Position numbers and translations under genes: made by a program. A stretch of DNA of 49,891 nt, taken from the NCBI GenBank assembly GCA_017462605.1, contig JAFTQV010000039.1, positions 1 through 49,891 of the forward strand. Reading direction: 5' to 3'. This DNA is from Clostridia bacterium (lineage in GTDB: Bacteria > Bacillota > Clostridia > Oscillospirales > CAG-272). The notes beneath the pieces were generated by a model. The model worked only from the letters and a program-made list of their open reading frames with translations, had not been told where the DNA came from and did no database searches. This document shows, in pieces, positions 25,000-34,213 of the stretch (position 1 is the stretch's first letter; each line of letters starts with the position of its first letter).

Positions 25000-25036
25000 A
25001 AAAAGGCTGTCTCAAGCGCTTTGAGACAGCCTTTTT
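25000..25036. terminator. Bidirectional terminator between convergent genes
   Basis: AAAAAGGCTGTCTCAA (25000-25015) pairs perfectly with TTGAGACAGCCTTTTT (25021-25036); T-runs in both directions. Serves the STAND cassette and the minus-strand gene ending at 25048. Confidence 0.92.
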
Positions 25037-25047
25037 ATATTTTAATT

Positions 25048-26823
25048 TTACTTCTTTATCGCGATATTATTTACCTTAGCATACGAAATTATAGTATCGG
25101 TCGCGTAGTAATAATAAACCGCGTCCTCGTAAAAGGCCTCGCCCTTGTCTTTGATTATATCGCTCTCAAAGGTGGCGAGCGCTTCCTCATACTCAGCATC
25201 GGTCTTATAATCCTCTCGGGTAAGTCCGCTTGCATAGGTATAGTCGGCTTCAAGCTCTTTTCTGTAAAGCGCTTTGTATTCCTCTTCATTCGGCATAAGA
25301 CCTTCGGTCCTTATTATGCTGTAAAAGATCAGCTTTTCCTTTACCTCGTCTAAAGCCATATTGTAGATATGATCGTACCAGTTATCGTCACGCGAGAGCT
25401 GGAAATACTCGATAGCGTAATCGTCAATGCCATCGTATGATATTCCTTCCTGCCCCGCCGCGAGAAAGCCTGCGTAGACCATATAATAGTAGTTATCGTA
25501 TATTCTCGTAAGCTCGCGTTGCGGGATCTTCTTTATATCGATATTTGCCTTAAGATACTCCCAGACCGCATCCTCGCTTGCCCTCTCCACCGCTTCGTTT
25601 CTATCGCTTATAAGAAGCGAGCGGCGATAATTCTTGAATTTCTCAACTAAGGTCTCACCCTCGTATGAAGCAAGCTTTTCTTCCTTCATACCGAGCTTTT
25701 CGGTTATAAAGCTATCGTTAAGCTCCGCCGTCTCATAGGTTGTGACTCCGAAGAAAAATACGTCAAGCTTAGCGCTTTTGCCGCGAAGCTCCTCATTCTC
25801 AAGATCGTAAGGGAAGGTTATATCAACAGTAAGAACATTTTCGGTCTCAATACCTCTTGTAACGTAATTTACGGTGGACTTAAGGAAGGTTATTCTTTCG
25901 CTTATCGGATTTCCGTCCTTATCTGTGGTCTCGCAATTCATCGTTATCGGAGAAGAGTTGGTCAAGCCTATGCTCTTCTCGGCAAGATAGCTGAGAACTC
26001 CGTCTCCCCACTTATCCTCAAGCTCGGGATCGTCAAGCTCCATTCTTATCGTTGCGTCCTCGTAAAGTCTGCCGTCCTTCTCTCTTATATACGAAGCTGT
26101 AATATAAGCAACGTCGCCCACGAGATCCTCGGGAGCTTCTCCGTCAAAGAAGGCTCCACCGCGCGAAATATTGAAGTTGCACTGATAGTCAAGCGGCACC
26201 TTGCCGACGAGCGCGCTGTCCAGCCCTATGATCCTGTATCCCGAAAGCTCCGCTCTGCCGCCGACCTTCAGTCCGCCGACAGCCTTGAGGTCTGAATCCT
26301 TAAGGTCAAAGTTTGAAAATCCGGGGATCTCTCTTCTCTCGCCGTTCTCATCGATCTGATATGCAATATAGCGAAGATATACCACGTCGCCGGGAGCTAT
26401 CGCCTCGGAAACCTCGAACTTATATTCGTTATCCCTATCGCCCCTTTTGGACGCGAGAAGATAGATGAGATCCTCTTCAAACTCCGTTTCGCTGACCTCG
26501 GGAATATCTATCTCCACTTCAAAGTCCTTATACTTCGCTCCGCTGAGATCTATAAACGATGAGAGGTCTCCCCTGACGAAATCTATCGGCTCGGGAACGG
26601 TATTGAAAAGCTTTGCAAAGAGATCTCCCCTTGCGTACTCATCAACGAAAAGATCGGAAAGCGTTATGCCAAGGCTATTCATATTGACGCCGACAAATGC
26701 TCCGACTATTATCGCAATGACGAGAACAGATGCCGCGAGAATGACCCAAGGGTTAGTATAAAAGCGCTCCTTTACGTCGGTCTCGCCCGCTGCGGTCTTG
26801 TTTATTTCTTTATCCTTACTCAC
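25048..26823 (-). CDS. Membrane-anchored trigger-factor-like protein
   Basis: 591 residues from GTG 26823 with AAAGGAG upstream. A cytosolic charged start (MSKDKEINKTAAGETDVKERF), one membrane helix (about 28-48), then a large outside part. Residues about 330-460 look like trigger factor's FKBP-type and C-terminal regions: VLTVDITFPYDLENEELRGKSAKLDVFFFGVTTYETAELNDSFI, followed by the long helix arm (TLVEKFKNYRRSLLISDRNEAVERASEDAVWEYLKANIDIKKIP). A role in folding or holding exported proteins outside the membrane is inferred. Downstream of rnhA by 36 bases, same strand. Confidence 0.7.
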   Translation of the reverse strand: MSKDKEINKTAAGETDVKERFYTNPWVILAASVLVIAIIVGAFVGVNMNSLGITLSDLFVDEYARGDLFAKLFNTVPEPIDFVRGDLSSFIDLSGAKYKDFEVEIDIPEVSETEFEEDLIYLLASKRGDRDNEYKFEVSEAIAPGDVVYLRYIAYQIDENGERREIPGFSNFDLKDSDLKAVGGLKVGGRAELSGYRIIGLDSALVGKVPLDYQCNFNISRGGAFFDGEAPEDLVGDVAYITASYIREKDGRLYEDATIRMELDDPELEDKWGDGVLSYLAEKSIGLTNSSPITMNCETTDKDGNPISERITFLKSTVNYVTRGIETENVLTVDITFPYDLENEELRGKSAKLDVFFFGVTTYETAELNDSFITEKLGMKEEKLASYEGETLVEKFKNYRRSLLISDRNEAVERASEDAVWEYLKANIDIKKIPQRELTRIYDNYYYMVYAGFLAAGQEGISYDGIDDYAIEYFQLSRDDNWYDHIYNMALDEVKEKLIFYSIIRTEGLMPNEEEYKALYRKELEADYTYASGLTREDYKTDAEYEEALATFESDIIKDKGEAFYEDAVYYYYATDTIISYAKVNNIAIKK

Positions 26824-26859
26824 GGAAAACTCCTTTATATAATAATATAGGAAGAAATG

Positions 26860-27291
26860 CTAATCAAGAAAAGAATCGGCATACGCCGTGGCAAGAGCAT
26901 CGCAGCGCTCGTTGTAAGCATGGCCGTTATGCCCCTTTACCCATATGAAATTCACAGAATGAATCCTCGTCAGACCGAGAAGCCTTTGCCAGAGGTCTGA
27001 GTTCTTCACCTTTCCGCCTCTCCAAGACTCCTTTTCCCACGCATATATCCATTCCTGAAGATACGCCTCGGTCAGATACTTTGAGTCGGAATAAAGCGTG
27101 ACTCGGCAAGGCTCCTTCAGGGCGCTGAGCCCTTCGATAGCCGCTGTAAGCTCCATTCTGTTATTCGTTGTTTCCCTCTCTCCGCCGGACATTTCCTTCT
27201 CGTATTTACCCCAAACGAGAATCGCGCCCCAGCCGCCCGGACCGGGATTTCCTCTGCACGCGCCGTCCGTATACAAGCTGACTTCCTTCAT
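26860..27291 (-). CDS. rnhA: Ribonuclease HI
   Basis: Cuts the RNA strand of RNA-DNA hybrids. 143 residues, a normal size, with all catalytic acids visible: D9 (LYTDGAC), E47 (NRMELTAA), D69 (LYSDSKY), D131 (ERCDALA), plus the WVKGHNGHAYNE loop. ATG start with AAAGGAG six bases upstream. Lies between a terminator (27329-27363) and the trigger-factor-like gene, with which it is probably co-transcribed. Confidence 0.96.
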   Translation of the reverse strand: MKEVSLYTDGACRGNPGPGGWGAILVWGKYEKEMSGGERETTNNRMELTAAIEGLSALKEPCRVTLYSDSKYLTEAYLQEWIYAWEKESWRGGKVKNSDLWQRLLGLTRIHSVNFIWVKGHNGHAYNERCDALATAYADSFLD

Positions 27292-27328
27292 AGCTCTCCT
27301 TTTTGAGGGCTATCCCTCTTTATTAAAA

Positions 27329-27363
27329 ACGGAGCTGCGGCGTATTGGTCGCAGCAGCTCCGT
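27329..27363 (-). terminator. Terminator of the coiled-coil lipoprotein gene
   Basis: Minus strand ACGGAGCTGC (27354-27363) pairs with GCAGCTCCGT (27329-27338), then TTTTAAT. Confidence 0.85.
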
Positions 27364-27400
27364 AAATCTCTTGAAATGTTATTTATTTCTGTCTTAAGAC

Positions 27401-29305
27401 TTATTTATCACTCTCGGTCTTAATAGTGAATTGCTTGATGAACTCGTTGGTATACTTATACTCACCGTTCTCATCGTAAACAGGCTCGGTAACCTTCTCG
27501 CCGTCCTTCTCAACCTCTTCGGTCTCGATAGCGAGGAAGTGATCGAATACCTTATCAAACTGGTAAGCCGCAAGAGTATTCATCTCACCGTAGGTGCTTG
27601 CATTGTACTCGTAGGTTCCGCTGGCATCCTTCTTGTATTCCTTGATCTCGTCCTCGGTAAGGAGAACGCCATAGATATCAGCGAAGAAGTAAACGGTGCA
27701 CATCTCGGTTACAAGAGTCTCTGCCTTCTTGCGGACCTCAGCCTCTGCATCCGCATAGGTCTTAGCGGAAGTACCGGTAACGGACATGAGATACTTCTCA
27801 AAGTTGCCGCCAAACTCCTTGTAGTAGGTTACGGAAGAGGAGTTCTTGCCGGTGTTGAACTTATACTTATGCTCGGTGATAAGTCTGTCAAATACTTCGT
27901 TGACTGCCTTCTCGGGAAGCCATGTAAACTTGATTATATCCTTATTGGTCATTGCATCCCAAAGAGCCTTAGCAAGATTCTTCTGGATCTCGGTGTTGTA
28001 CTCAGCAACAAGATCGTCGTGAACCTTCTCCTTGTATGCGTCGATAACAGCGGTCTTGCCTGCTGCAAGAGCATCGTCTCCCTTACCGAGAGCGGTAAAG
28101 AGAGCATCCATTGCCTTGACGACCTCACCGTCAGCCGTGTCAACGTCCTTCTTTGCATTGTCAACAGCTTCCTGCTTCTTTGCAACAGCTGCGGTAGCAT
28201 CTATAACGGACTGGTTGGTATCAACGTCCTCTCCGTCGGGAACTGCGTCCTTAACGTCCTCAAGGTTATCCTTCTCGTCATCAAGAGCTTCCTCTGCATC
28301 AGCGAGAGCTTCCTCTGCTTCGTCAAATGCGGTAACCTTATCATTGAATGCCTTTATAAGATCCTCGTGATCCTTGAATATCTCAAAGGTATCAACACTA
28401 ACGGAAGAAAGAAGAGTTCTGAGAACTGCCTCTGCGGTAAGATCCTCAACGTCAAGGAAGTAAACGGGGCATACGTGATAGGTAAGCTCGACGTCCTTAA
28501 GATCGTACTTCTTACCGTCGGTAGCCTCAAGCTCGGTCTTCTCGGTGTAAACAACGATAGGATCAAGCTCGATCTCCCTATGCTTCTTGGCATCGGTCTC
28601 GTTGATAACGTACTCTATCTTCATATTGGAGTACTTCTTATCTCCCTCGGTGAAGCTTTCAACAGAAGTACCGATGGTCTTCTTCTCGGAGAGCTTCTTG
28701 ATAACGGGATCGGTGCTATTGGAATCAAGAACAACGCGAACGAGCTTATTGACGTCATCGGTCGTGCCGCCGTCTGCCTTAGTTGTGGTAATGGTGTAGT
28801 TGATGTAAGCTATCTGACCGTCCTTAGCAGTACCGGTAGTGGATACCGAGTATGCATAGTCCTTCATTTCAATATCCTTAAGCTTCTCTGCAAGATCCTT
28901 CTTGTAGCCCTCAAGGGTCGAAATGCCAAGCTGAAGCGAAACAGCCTTGGTGGGGTTCATATAAGTGGGAGCGAGGGTGTAATCCTTGCCGTCCTTCTGG
29001 AAGGTGATGTAGTAAGAATAGTAAACGGTATCATTGCCGTCAACTTCGCCCTCATAGAGCTTTGCTTCCTTATCTACCTTGCCTGCGAGAGCCTCGTTGA
29101 TATTATCCAACTTAAGATCATCTCTCTTATCGGCGGTGTACTCTCCGTCCTCGATCTTGAGCGACGAGATAACGCTTTCAAACTTTGCTTTGTCGAAGGT
29201 TGCGTACTGCTTCATATCATCCTTCGTAAAGCTGTATCCGCAGCTGACGAGGGAAAGGGTAAGCATCACAACGACAAGAAATACGCATGTAATTCTTCTT
29301 TTCAT
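27401..29305 (-). CDS. Lipoprotein with trigger-factor-like regions and a central coiled coil
   Basis: 634 residues. Signal peptide with lipobox LVSC (Cys22). Residues about 150-270 carry a FKBP/trigger-factor-like strand pattern (DGQIAYINYTITTTKADGG). Residues about 320-420 form an acidic coiled coil (FDEAEEALADAEEALDDEKDNLEDVKDAV ... AAVAKKQEAVDNAKKDVD). The C-terminal part (YKEKVHDDLVAEYNTEIQKNLAKALWDAM, PEKAVNEVFDRLITEHKYKF) resembles the helical arm of trigger factor. Likely a surface folding factor. Its own promoter and terminator make it monocistronic. A 636-codon open frame on the opposite strand is a codon-bias shadow. Confidence 0.68.
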   Translation of the reverse strand: MKRRITCVFLVVVMLTLSLVSCGYSFTKDDMKQYATFDKAKFESVISSLKIEDGEYTADKRDDLKLDNINEALAGKVDKEAKLYEGEVDGNDTVYYSYYITFQKDGKDYTLAPTYMNPTKAVSLQLGISTLEGYKKDLAEKLKDIEMKDYAYSVSTTGTAKDGQIAYINYTITTTKADGGTTDDVNKLVRVVLDSNSTDPVIKKLSEKKTIGTSVESFTEGDKKYSNMKIEYVINETDAKKHREIELDPIVVYTEKTELEATDGKKYDLKDVELTYHVCPVYFLDVEDLTAEAVLRTLLSSVSVDTFEIFKDHEDLIKAFNDKVTAFDEAEEALADAEEALDDEKDNLEDVKDAVPDGEDVDTNQSVIDATAAVAKKQEAVDNAKKDVDTADGEVVKAMDALFTALGKGDDALAAGKTAVIDAYKEKVHDDLVAEYNTEIQKNLAKALWDAMTNKDIIKFTWLPEKAVNEVFDRLITEHKYKFNTGKNSSSVTYYKEFGGNFEKYLMSVTGTSAKTYADAEAEVRKKAETLVTEMCTVYFFADIYGVLLTEDEIKEYKKDASGTYEYNASTYGEMNTLAAYQFDKVFDHFLAIETEEVEKDGEKVTEPVYDENGEYKYTNEFIKQFTIKTESDK

Positions 29306-29390
29306 GTTTTCTTTCTCTTTCTCTATATTTTTAACAATTAAATAATCGCTTTCAGAAGATTTTACCTTCTCTTCACGTTAAGCACAGACC

Positions 29391-29419
29391 ATTATAACAT
29401 ATAACTTTGAAAAATGCAA
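29391..29419 (-). promoter_or_regulatory. Promoter of the coiled-coil lipoprotein gene
   Basis: Minus strand TTGCAT (29414-29419), 17-base spacer, TATAAT (29391-29396), 85 bases before the ATG. The leader has only a weak AGAAAGAGAAAG ribosome site. Confidence 0.72.
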
Positions 29420-29460
29420 ACATTTTTTAAAAAAATATTATAATTATTTATAAATTTTCT

Positions 29461-29485
29461 TATCGGCGGCAAAAAACCGCCGATA
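29461..29485 (-). terminator. Hairpin ending the Gld-like ABC operon
   Basis: TATCGGCGG (29461-29469) pairs with CCGCCGATA (29477-29485); on the minus strand the next bases are AAGAAAATTTATAAAT, so the T-run is poor. It lies 11 bases past the last stop of the operon. Confidence 0.65.
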
Positions 29486-29496
29486 TTTTGCAAAAA

Positions 29497-32427
29497 TCAC
29501 TGCTTTATATCAACGTAAGGCGTCTCGTTTTCGATATTCTCTCCGTTGAGAAGATCAAAATAAAGTCCTACTATCTTTTCGAAGGCGTAGGTCGAAACGT
29601 AGAAGCTGCTCGCAACTCCGTATTTCGAGCCGTCTGCGGTATGCTCGCGGTATACCTCGACCATAATTCTGCGGTCGGATATCTTGTAGAACTCGTATAC
29701 GTAGCGGTAGGGGCCGTAATCGTCGTAAAGCGCTACCGTCATCTTCATAAGCTTCTTGCCGAGGGCAAATCCCGCCGCCTGCTCTTCCTCGCTGAGGAAG
29801 CCCTGGTAATGAGTATAGAAGAGCGCCTCTATAAGCTCCTTGAAGTTAGACGTTCCGAGAGCGTCAAGATCAACGCGCTCCTTGCCGAAGAAATTGTATA
29901 AGGAATCGTACGTCTTATTGTTCTTCTCAAGATATTCGCCGAACTTTGTATTGATGCAGTCTCCCGAGGGAGTCACGAGAACGTTGATCGCATCGTACTT
30001 CGTCGCCATGGAAAGCTCTTCCTCTGTAAGCTCGCTTACGTGCCAGAGCTTGCCGCCGTATGCGTAAAGATCCTCGGTGTGAGTAAGATCGTTCTTGTAT
30101 TTACCGTAAACGTCGTCCATGGTGAACTCAAAGTTAAGCTCTTCCATTGCGGAGACGTCTACCATAACGAGATTTCTTCTCGCGTAGAAGCTCTCGAAGC
30201 TCTCGTCAAGGAATACGAAATCCTCTGCGGATACCTTGGATATAACGTCGTAAAGGTCTGACGCTATATATCTCATTCCGTCAATTCCGGGATCGCTTAT
30301 ATAAAGCGTAAATCCAAGAGTGTCGTAATATGAATAATCGTCAAGATGCGCAAAGAAGGAATCGGTGGGAGTATCTCCGTAATCTATCGCGGATATTCCT
30401 CTCGGAAGCTCAAAATATATGGTATTTGCGTAAAGGCCGTATTTTTGTATCTTCGCGGGTGTTATTCCTATATCGATAGTCTTCGTGCCCTTAAGTCCGA
30501 GAGAGCTTGTCGCGCTCTCGTTAAGTCCGCCGAGAAGTCTTACGACCGCCTGGCAGGACGATGCGTTCAGGGCGTAAAGCGCGCCGTCCATAGTATTCTT
30601 ATAAAGAGACTCTCCGAAGTACGGGTCTCTTTCGGAAGCCTGAACGAACTCGAAGGATACGATCATCTCGCTCGTATAGAAATACTCGACCGAGCTTATC
30701 ACGTAAGTGGTATAGCCCGCGATCGCCTCGCAGTCTATGCTGTAAACGGAGACCTCTCCGTCCTCAACGTCGCCGACGGGCTTATCCTTAAGGATCTTGG
30801 CTATCGCCTTTTCGTCCTCAGCCATTGCGTCTCTGATAGTGACGTACGAGGTAAGTCCTTTTTCATCCTCTTTTCCGTTGGCAATAACGTTGTAGCGGAA
30901 GAGAACGGTCGCGCCGTCCGTGACCTTATCTATCTTCTTATCATCGGCGTCAAGTATCTCGATTATCTCGGTGATAACTATCGAGACCTCGTGATGCATC
31001 GTATTGCTCTTATTGTAAACGATATTGAGGTCAACGTATTCGCCTGCTTCAAGCGTGCCTACCGAGCCTTGGCGAAGAGCTGCCTCTGCCGCATCGGGTA
31101 TCGCGGGAGAGGAAAGATCTATAATGCCCGAAAAATCTGAGAGAGCGATCTGCTTTCCGTCAATATACCATGCGTAGGTGATCTTGATAAGATCGTTATC
31201 ACCAACGGCGAAGCCCTCTTCGGATATCTCCTCGGTATCGGTTATTACAGCGTCTATGGATTTTATAACGTAGGTGTATTTCTTGCTGACTCCGCTTGCA
31301 TCGAGAGTGACAGGCGTTGAGAAGGAGAAAACGGATGCCGCGATAGGATCGCTAAGCTTTCCCACCTTCGCCGAGCGAAGCACCTTCGCAAACCTCTCGT
31401 ATGAGGAGTTCAGATAAAGATCGTCAAGGTCTAAGATTATCGACTCGTTTTTGCTGACGTTATTATTGTAAACGACCTCGCCGTCCTTATTTACAGTAAA
31501 TGCGCTGAGGTATTTATCCGCGGTAAACGCGACAGTCGAGCCGTCCTTGACCGCATCGCCCTCTTTAGAATACATAGTGTTCTTCCACTGCTTGAAGTCC
31601 GTGGTAAGATAGGGCTCGAACGCCTTATCCTGAGGCAAGCCCTTGGAGACGAGAAGCGGCTCGATATAATCGGTAAAGGAAAGGAATGCGTACTCAAGAT
31701 AGGGGTTAGTCGTGGAATAGACGTACGGTCTGTTTGCCACGGTGAAGTAGTATCCCTCTCCGTGGATTATCTTATCTCCTATCTTGATCTGATTGATCTG
31801 AAGCTCGCCTTCCTCATCGTAGTAGAAATAGGATATCTCTATGGGAGAGTCGTCTCTTGAAAGTCCGAAGACCTTAAGCTCCTCGTCCCTTTTGTCAAGA
31901 TTTTCGCTGACAGGTATCCTCTCCTCAAAATATGAGGTTCCGATAGCGGTGCAAAGCCAGGTGATCTTATAGATCGCAACGGTAGAGCCGAGAGACGCGT
32001 CCTCTGTGAAGGCGTAGGAGTCCTCATAAACGTAGGTGGGATCCTCAGCCATTATTTCGGGCGCGTAGACCTGCTCAACTCCGTTTTCATCCTTATAGGA
32101 AAGAATAAACGGAGGAAGGTCCTCGTCCTCGCCGAGATCAAGTATCTCGCCGACTCTTGTGAAGGAATACGTTCTGTCTCCCTTTATCTCAATGCTCTCC
32201 ATACGCTCCTCGGGAACGTGCGGAAAGGCAACGGCAGAGCCGTTATGCTCGCTCTCTCCGAGAGAGGCGTCAAACTGCACCTTATCCTTCTTTCCGCTGT
32301 CGCTTGATCCGTCATCCTTAAGCAAAAGAGTGTTCAAGAGTATCGCGGCAACCGTCGCTACCGCAAGAATGCCCGCAAGTATCGCTATGATAAGAGGCTT
32401 TTTCATTTTTTTCTTAACAACTATCAT
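29497..32427 (-). CDS. Large membrane-anchored protein of the Gld-like ABC operon (DUF4340 position)
   Basis: 976 residues. Basic start, one membrane helix (about 10-30), a charged linker (DDGSSDSGKKDK), then an extracellular part of about 930 residues rich in beta segments. Repeated stretches such as DNDLIKITYAWYIDGKQIALSDF...EAALRQGSVGTLEAGEYVDLNIVYN and GATVLFRYNVIANGKEDEKG resemble FKBP-type folds. In related operons a DUF4340 protein occupies this place after GldG; I see no decisive DUF4340 motif here. AAGGAGGC ribosome site, 10 bases after the upstream gene, so the same transcript. Last gene of the operon. Function unknown. Confidence 0.62.
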   Translation of the reverse strand: MIVVKKKMKKPLIIAILAGILAVATVAAILLNTLLLKDDGSSDSGKKDKVQFDASLGESEHNGSAVAFPHVPEERMESIEIKGDRTYSFTRVGEILDLGEDEDLPPFILSYKDENGVEQVYAPEIMAEDPTYVYEDSYAFTEDASLGSTVAIYKITWLCTAIGTSYFEERIPVSENLDKRDEELKVFGLSRDDSPIEISYFYYDEEGELQINQIKIGDKIIHGEGYYFTVANRPYVYSTTNPYLEYAFLSFTDYIEPLLVSKGLPQDKAFEPYLTTDFKQWKNTMYSKEGDAVKDGSTVAFTADKYLSAFTVNKDGEVVYNNNVSKNESIILDLDDLYLNSSYERFAKVLRSAKVGKLSDPIAASVFSFSTPVTLDASGVSKKYTYVIKSIDAVITDTEEISEEGFAVGDNDLIKITYAWYIDGKQIALSDFSGIIDLSSPAIPDAAEAALRQGSVGTLEAGEYVDLNIVYNKSNTMHHEVSIVITEIIEILDADDKKIDKVTDGATVLFRYNVIANGKEDEKGLTSYVTIRDAMAEDEKAIAKILKDKPVGDVEDGEVSVYSIDCEAIAGYTTYVISSVEYFYTSEMIVSFEFVQASERDPYFGESLYKNTMDGALYALNASSCQAVVRLLGGLNESATSSLGLKGTKTIDIGITPAKIQKYGLYANTIYFELPRGISAIDYGDTPTDSFFAHLDDYSYYDTLGFTLYISDPGIDGMRYIASDLYDVISKVSAEDFVFLDESFESFYARRNLVMVDVSAMEELNFEFTMDDVYGKYKNDLTHTEDLYAYGGKLWHVSELTEEELSMATKYDAINVLVTPSGDCINTKFGEYLEKNNKTYDSLYNFFGKERVDLDALGTSNFKELIEALFYTHYQGFLSEEEQAAGFALGKKLMKMTVALYDDYGPYRYVYEFYKISDRRIMVEVYREHTADGSKYGVASSFYVSTYAFEKIVGLYFDLLNGENIENETPYVDIKQ

Positions 32428-32437
32428 GAGAGCCTCC

Positions 32438-34189
32438 TTATAAATACTTACGGCGAACGCAAATGACTATTCCCACTACCGCTATCGCAACGGGTATTGC
32501 GGCAATGATCACCGTGTATACCGTTCTGACCGCGGGGGTAAGTCCCTGCTTGAAGATACCCTCTGTATCGTGGGTATTCTGAATGTTTTCAAGAAGAGTG
32601 TCCGTCTCGTAGATCTTTATATCGGTAAGTATCTTACCTAAAAATCCCGTATTATTGTTGCCCGAAAGACCGCCAAGCTCCTCGGGAGCATAGGTGTCAA
32701 GGCGAGCGATATTCTGCACGAGAGCCGCGCATATCTCATAATTCGAGCAGGAAGGATTGCCGAGCAGCTCGGATGAGAAGAAGGATGCGCTTGCCGCGGC
32801 AAATATATAGGAATGGGAAAGATTGCTCGTTGAGGTATCTATCGTCTGCCTGTTGCCAAGCGCGGCGAGAGCCTTCTTGCCCGCATCTCCCGATTTATAA
32901 ACGTATTCGCCCTTATCGTTCTTCGCGTAATCCACCGCGTTCTCCGAGGTGTAGATGAAGGGCGCGTATATTCTTGAGGTATTCGCCGTTCCGGGGTCGT
33001 TCATACCGACGGAGTTATCGCCGAAGGAGCTCATGATATATCCGCTGTCCTCAACCACGAGGCGGGGCGCGCTCGCGAGAGTGGCGTAATTTTCATATAT
33101 TTGATATGCGTATTTATCTGTTTCTGTGATGTATTCCGATACAAGAGTTGTCGTCTGCCCATCGCCCTCGGAGGCCGTATCCTTGACGAGGGTATTGGAG
33201 AATTTGAGTCCCCACTCCGAAAGAAAATCCTCGAAAATGGGAAGCACGGTCTTATAATCCTTGGCTATCATGACCGAGCCCTTATTCTGGGCAAGGTATC
33301 TATCGAGAAGCTCCGTCTCGGAGACGTAGGAATAGCTGCCGAACTTTGAGCTGTCCTCTCTGAAATCAAGCTTGGGATCGTTGATTATAAGAATAACGCA
33401 ATCATCCGGTATATCGGGCTGCTTGCCTGCCTTCTCTGCTTCCTCTATGAGTCCCGAGAGGGAGAGAGTATCAACGGCAAGACCCTTTTCGGTAAGAAGG
33501 TCGAAGAGATGAGAGGTCTTTTCGTTCATCTCCTCCTGCGCCTTAAGAGCAGCCTCGTCCGTTATACCCTCGGTAGGCTTATAATAATCCTCGCCGTGGT
33601 CGGTGACGAAATACGCCTTAGGGCGGTCAACAAGAGTCAGAGAAAGCATGATCGACGCAAGCTTATACTCGCCGTCAAAGGAATAGACCTTCTCCTTTCC
33701 GATGACCCAGAAGCTCTCGGCGGATGCTATTCTGTATCTGTTGTCTCCATAAGAGACTATAACGTCGTTTGCATTGATCTCGGTAAGAGACGTCGTCTTA
33801 AAGCGGGCGACCGAGGTGGGATCCATTGCAACGTTATGGCACTCGACCCTGAAGTTATCGTATCTCGATTCAAGCGCTCTTGCCATATAGTATACGACGC
33901 GCGTGTAGGTATTCTCAATAAGGTAGTCGGGGTCCGAGCAGAAGGTGACGGTTATTCCGGGTTCTCTCAAAGAACCGTCTTCCATATATAATATACCGTC
34001 GCAAACGTCGTACATTATATCTCTTACGGTATAAAGCCCTTCCGGAGTAAGGTCTATATAAAAGTTGCCAAAAATTCCGAAGCTCGTCACAAAAAGGTTG
34101 ACAAGCAGAAGAAGAATTATGGCGACCGCCGATATGACGGTGAAAATTTTAGTACGGGAGCTTTTGCCCCCAAACAGTTTGTTTGCCAT
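32438..34189 (-). CDS. GldG-like ABC transporter auxiliary protein, second copy
   Basis: 583 residues. N-terminal membrane helix (about 14-38), a large extracytoplasmic domain with the GldG/ABC-2 auxiliary pattern (DLTPEGLYTVRD near residue 48; KAYFVTDHGEDYYKP; VDTLSLSG; PDDCVILIINDPKLDF; SVMIAKDY) and a C-terminal helix (about 555-577) ending VCVRRKYL-like in the cytosol. GldG pairs with GldF as the membrane part of an ABC-2 system. It is unlike its upstream neighbour in sequence but has the same layout. Ribosome site AAAGGAAA; 24 bases after the first GldG-like gene. Confidence 0.75.
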   Translation of the reverse strand: MANKLFGGKSSRTKIFTVISAVAIILLLLVNLFVTSFGIFGNFYIDLTPEGLYTVRDIMYDVCDGILYMEDGSLREPGITVTFCSDPDYLIENTYTRVVYYMARALESRYDNFRVECHNVAMDPTSVARFKTTSLTEINANDVIVSYGDNRYRIASAESFWVIGKEKVYSFDGEYKLASIMLSLTLVDRPKAYFVTDHGEDYYKPTEGITDEAALKAQEEMNEKTSHLFDLLTEKGLAVDTLSLSGLIEEAEKAGKQPDIPDDCVILIINDPKLDFREDSSKFGSYSYVSETELLDRYLAQNKGSVMIAKDYKTVLPIFEDFLSEWGLKFSNTLVKDTASEGDGQTTTLVSEYITETDKYAYQIYENYATLASAPRLVVEDSGYIMSSFGDNSVGMNDPGTANTSRIYAPFIYTSENAVDYAKNDKGEYVYKSGDAGKKALAALGNRQTIDTSTSNLSHSYIFAAASASFFSSELLGNPSCSNYEICAALVQNIARLDTYAPEELGGLSGNNNTGFLGKILTDIKIYETDTLLENIQNTHDTEGIFKQGLTPAVRTVYTVIIAAIPVAIAVVGIVICVRRKYL

Positions 34190-34213
34190 ATATATTTCCT
34201 TTATGAAGTGCTT

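Noticed and set aside
27431..29341. 636-codon open frame on the plus strand opposite the coiled-coil lipoprotein
   Set aside because: Translation is a Leu/Val/Cys-rich string with no motif and no promoter; it arises because the real minus-strand gene avoids TTA, CTA and TCA codons. Similar long antisense frames occur opposite ileS, feoB and the ATPase.
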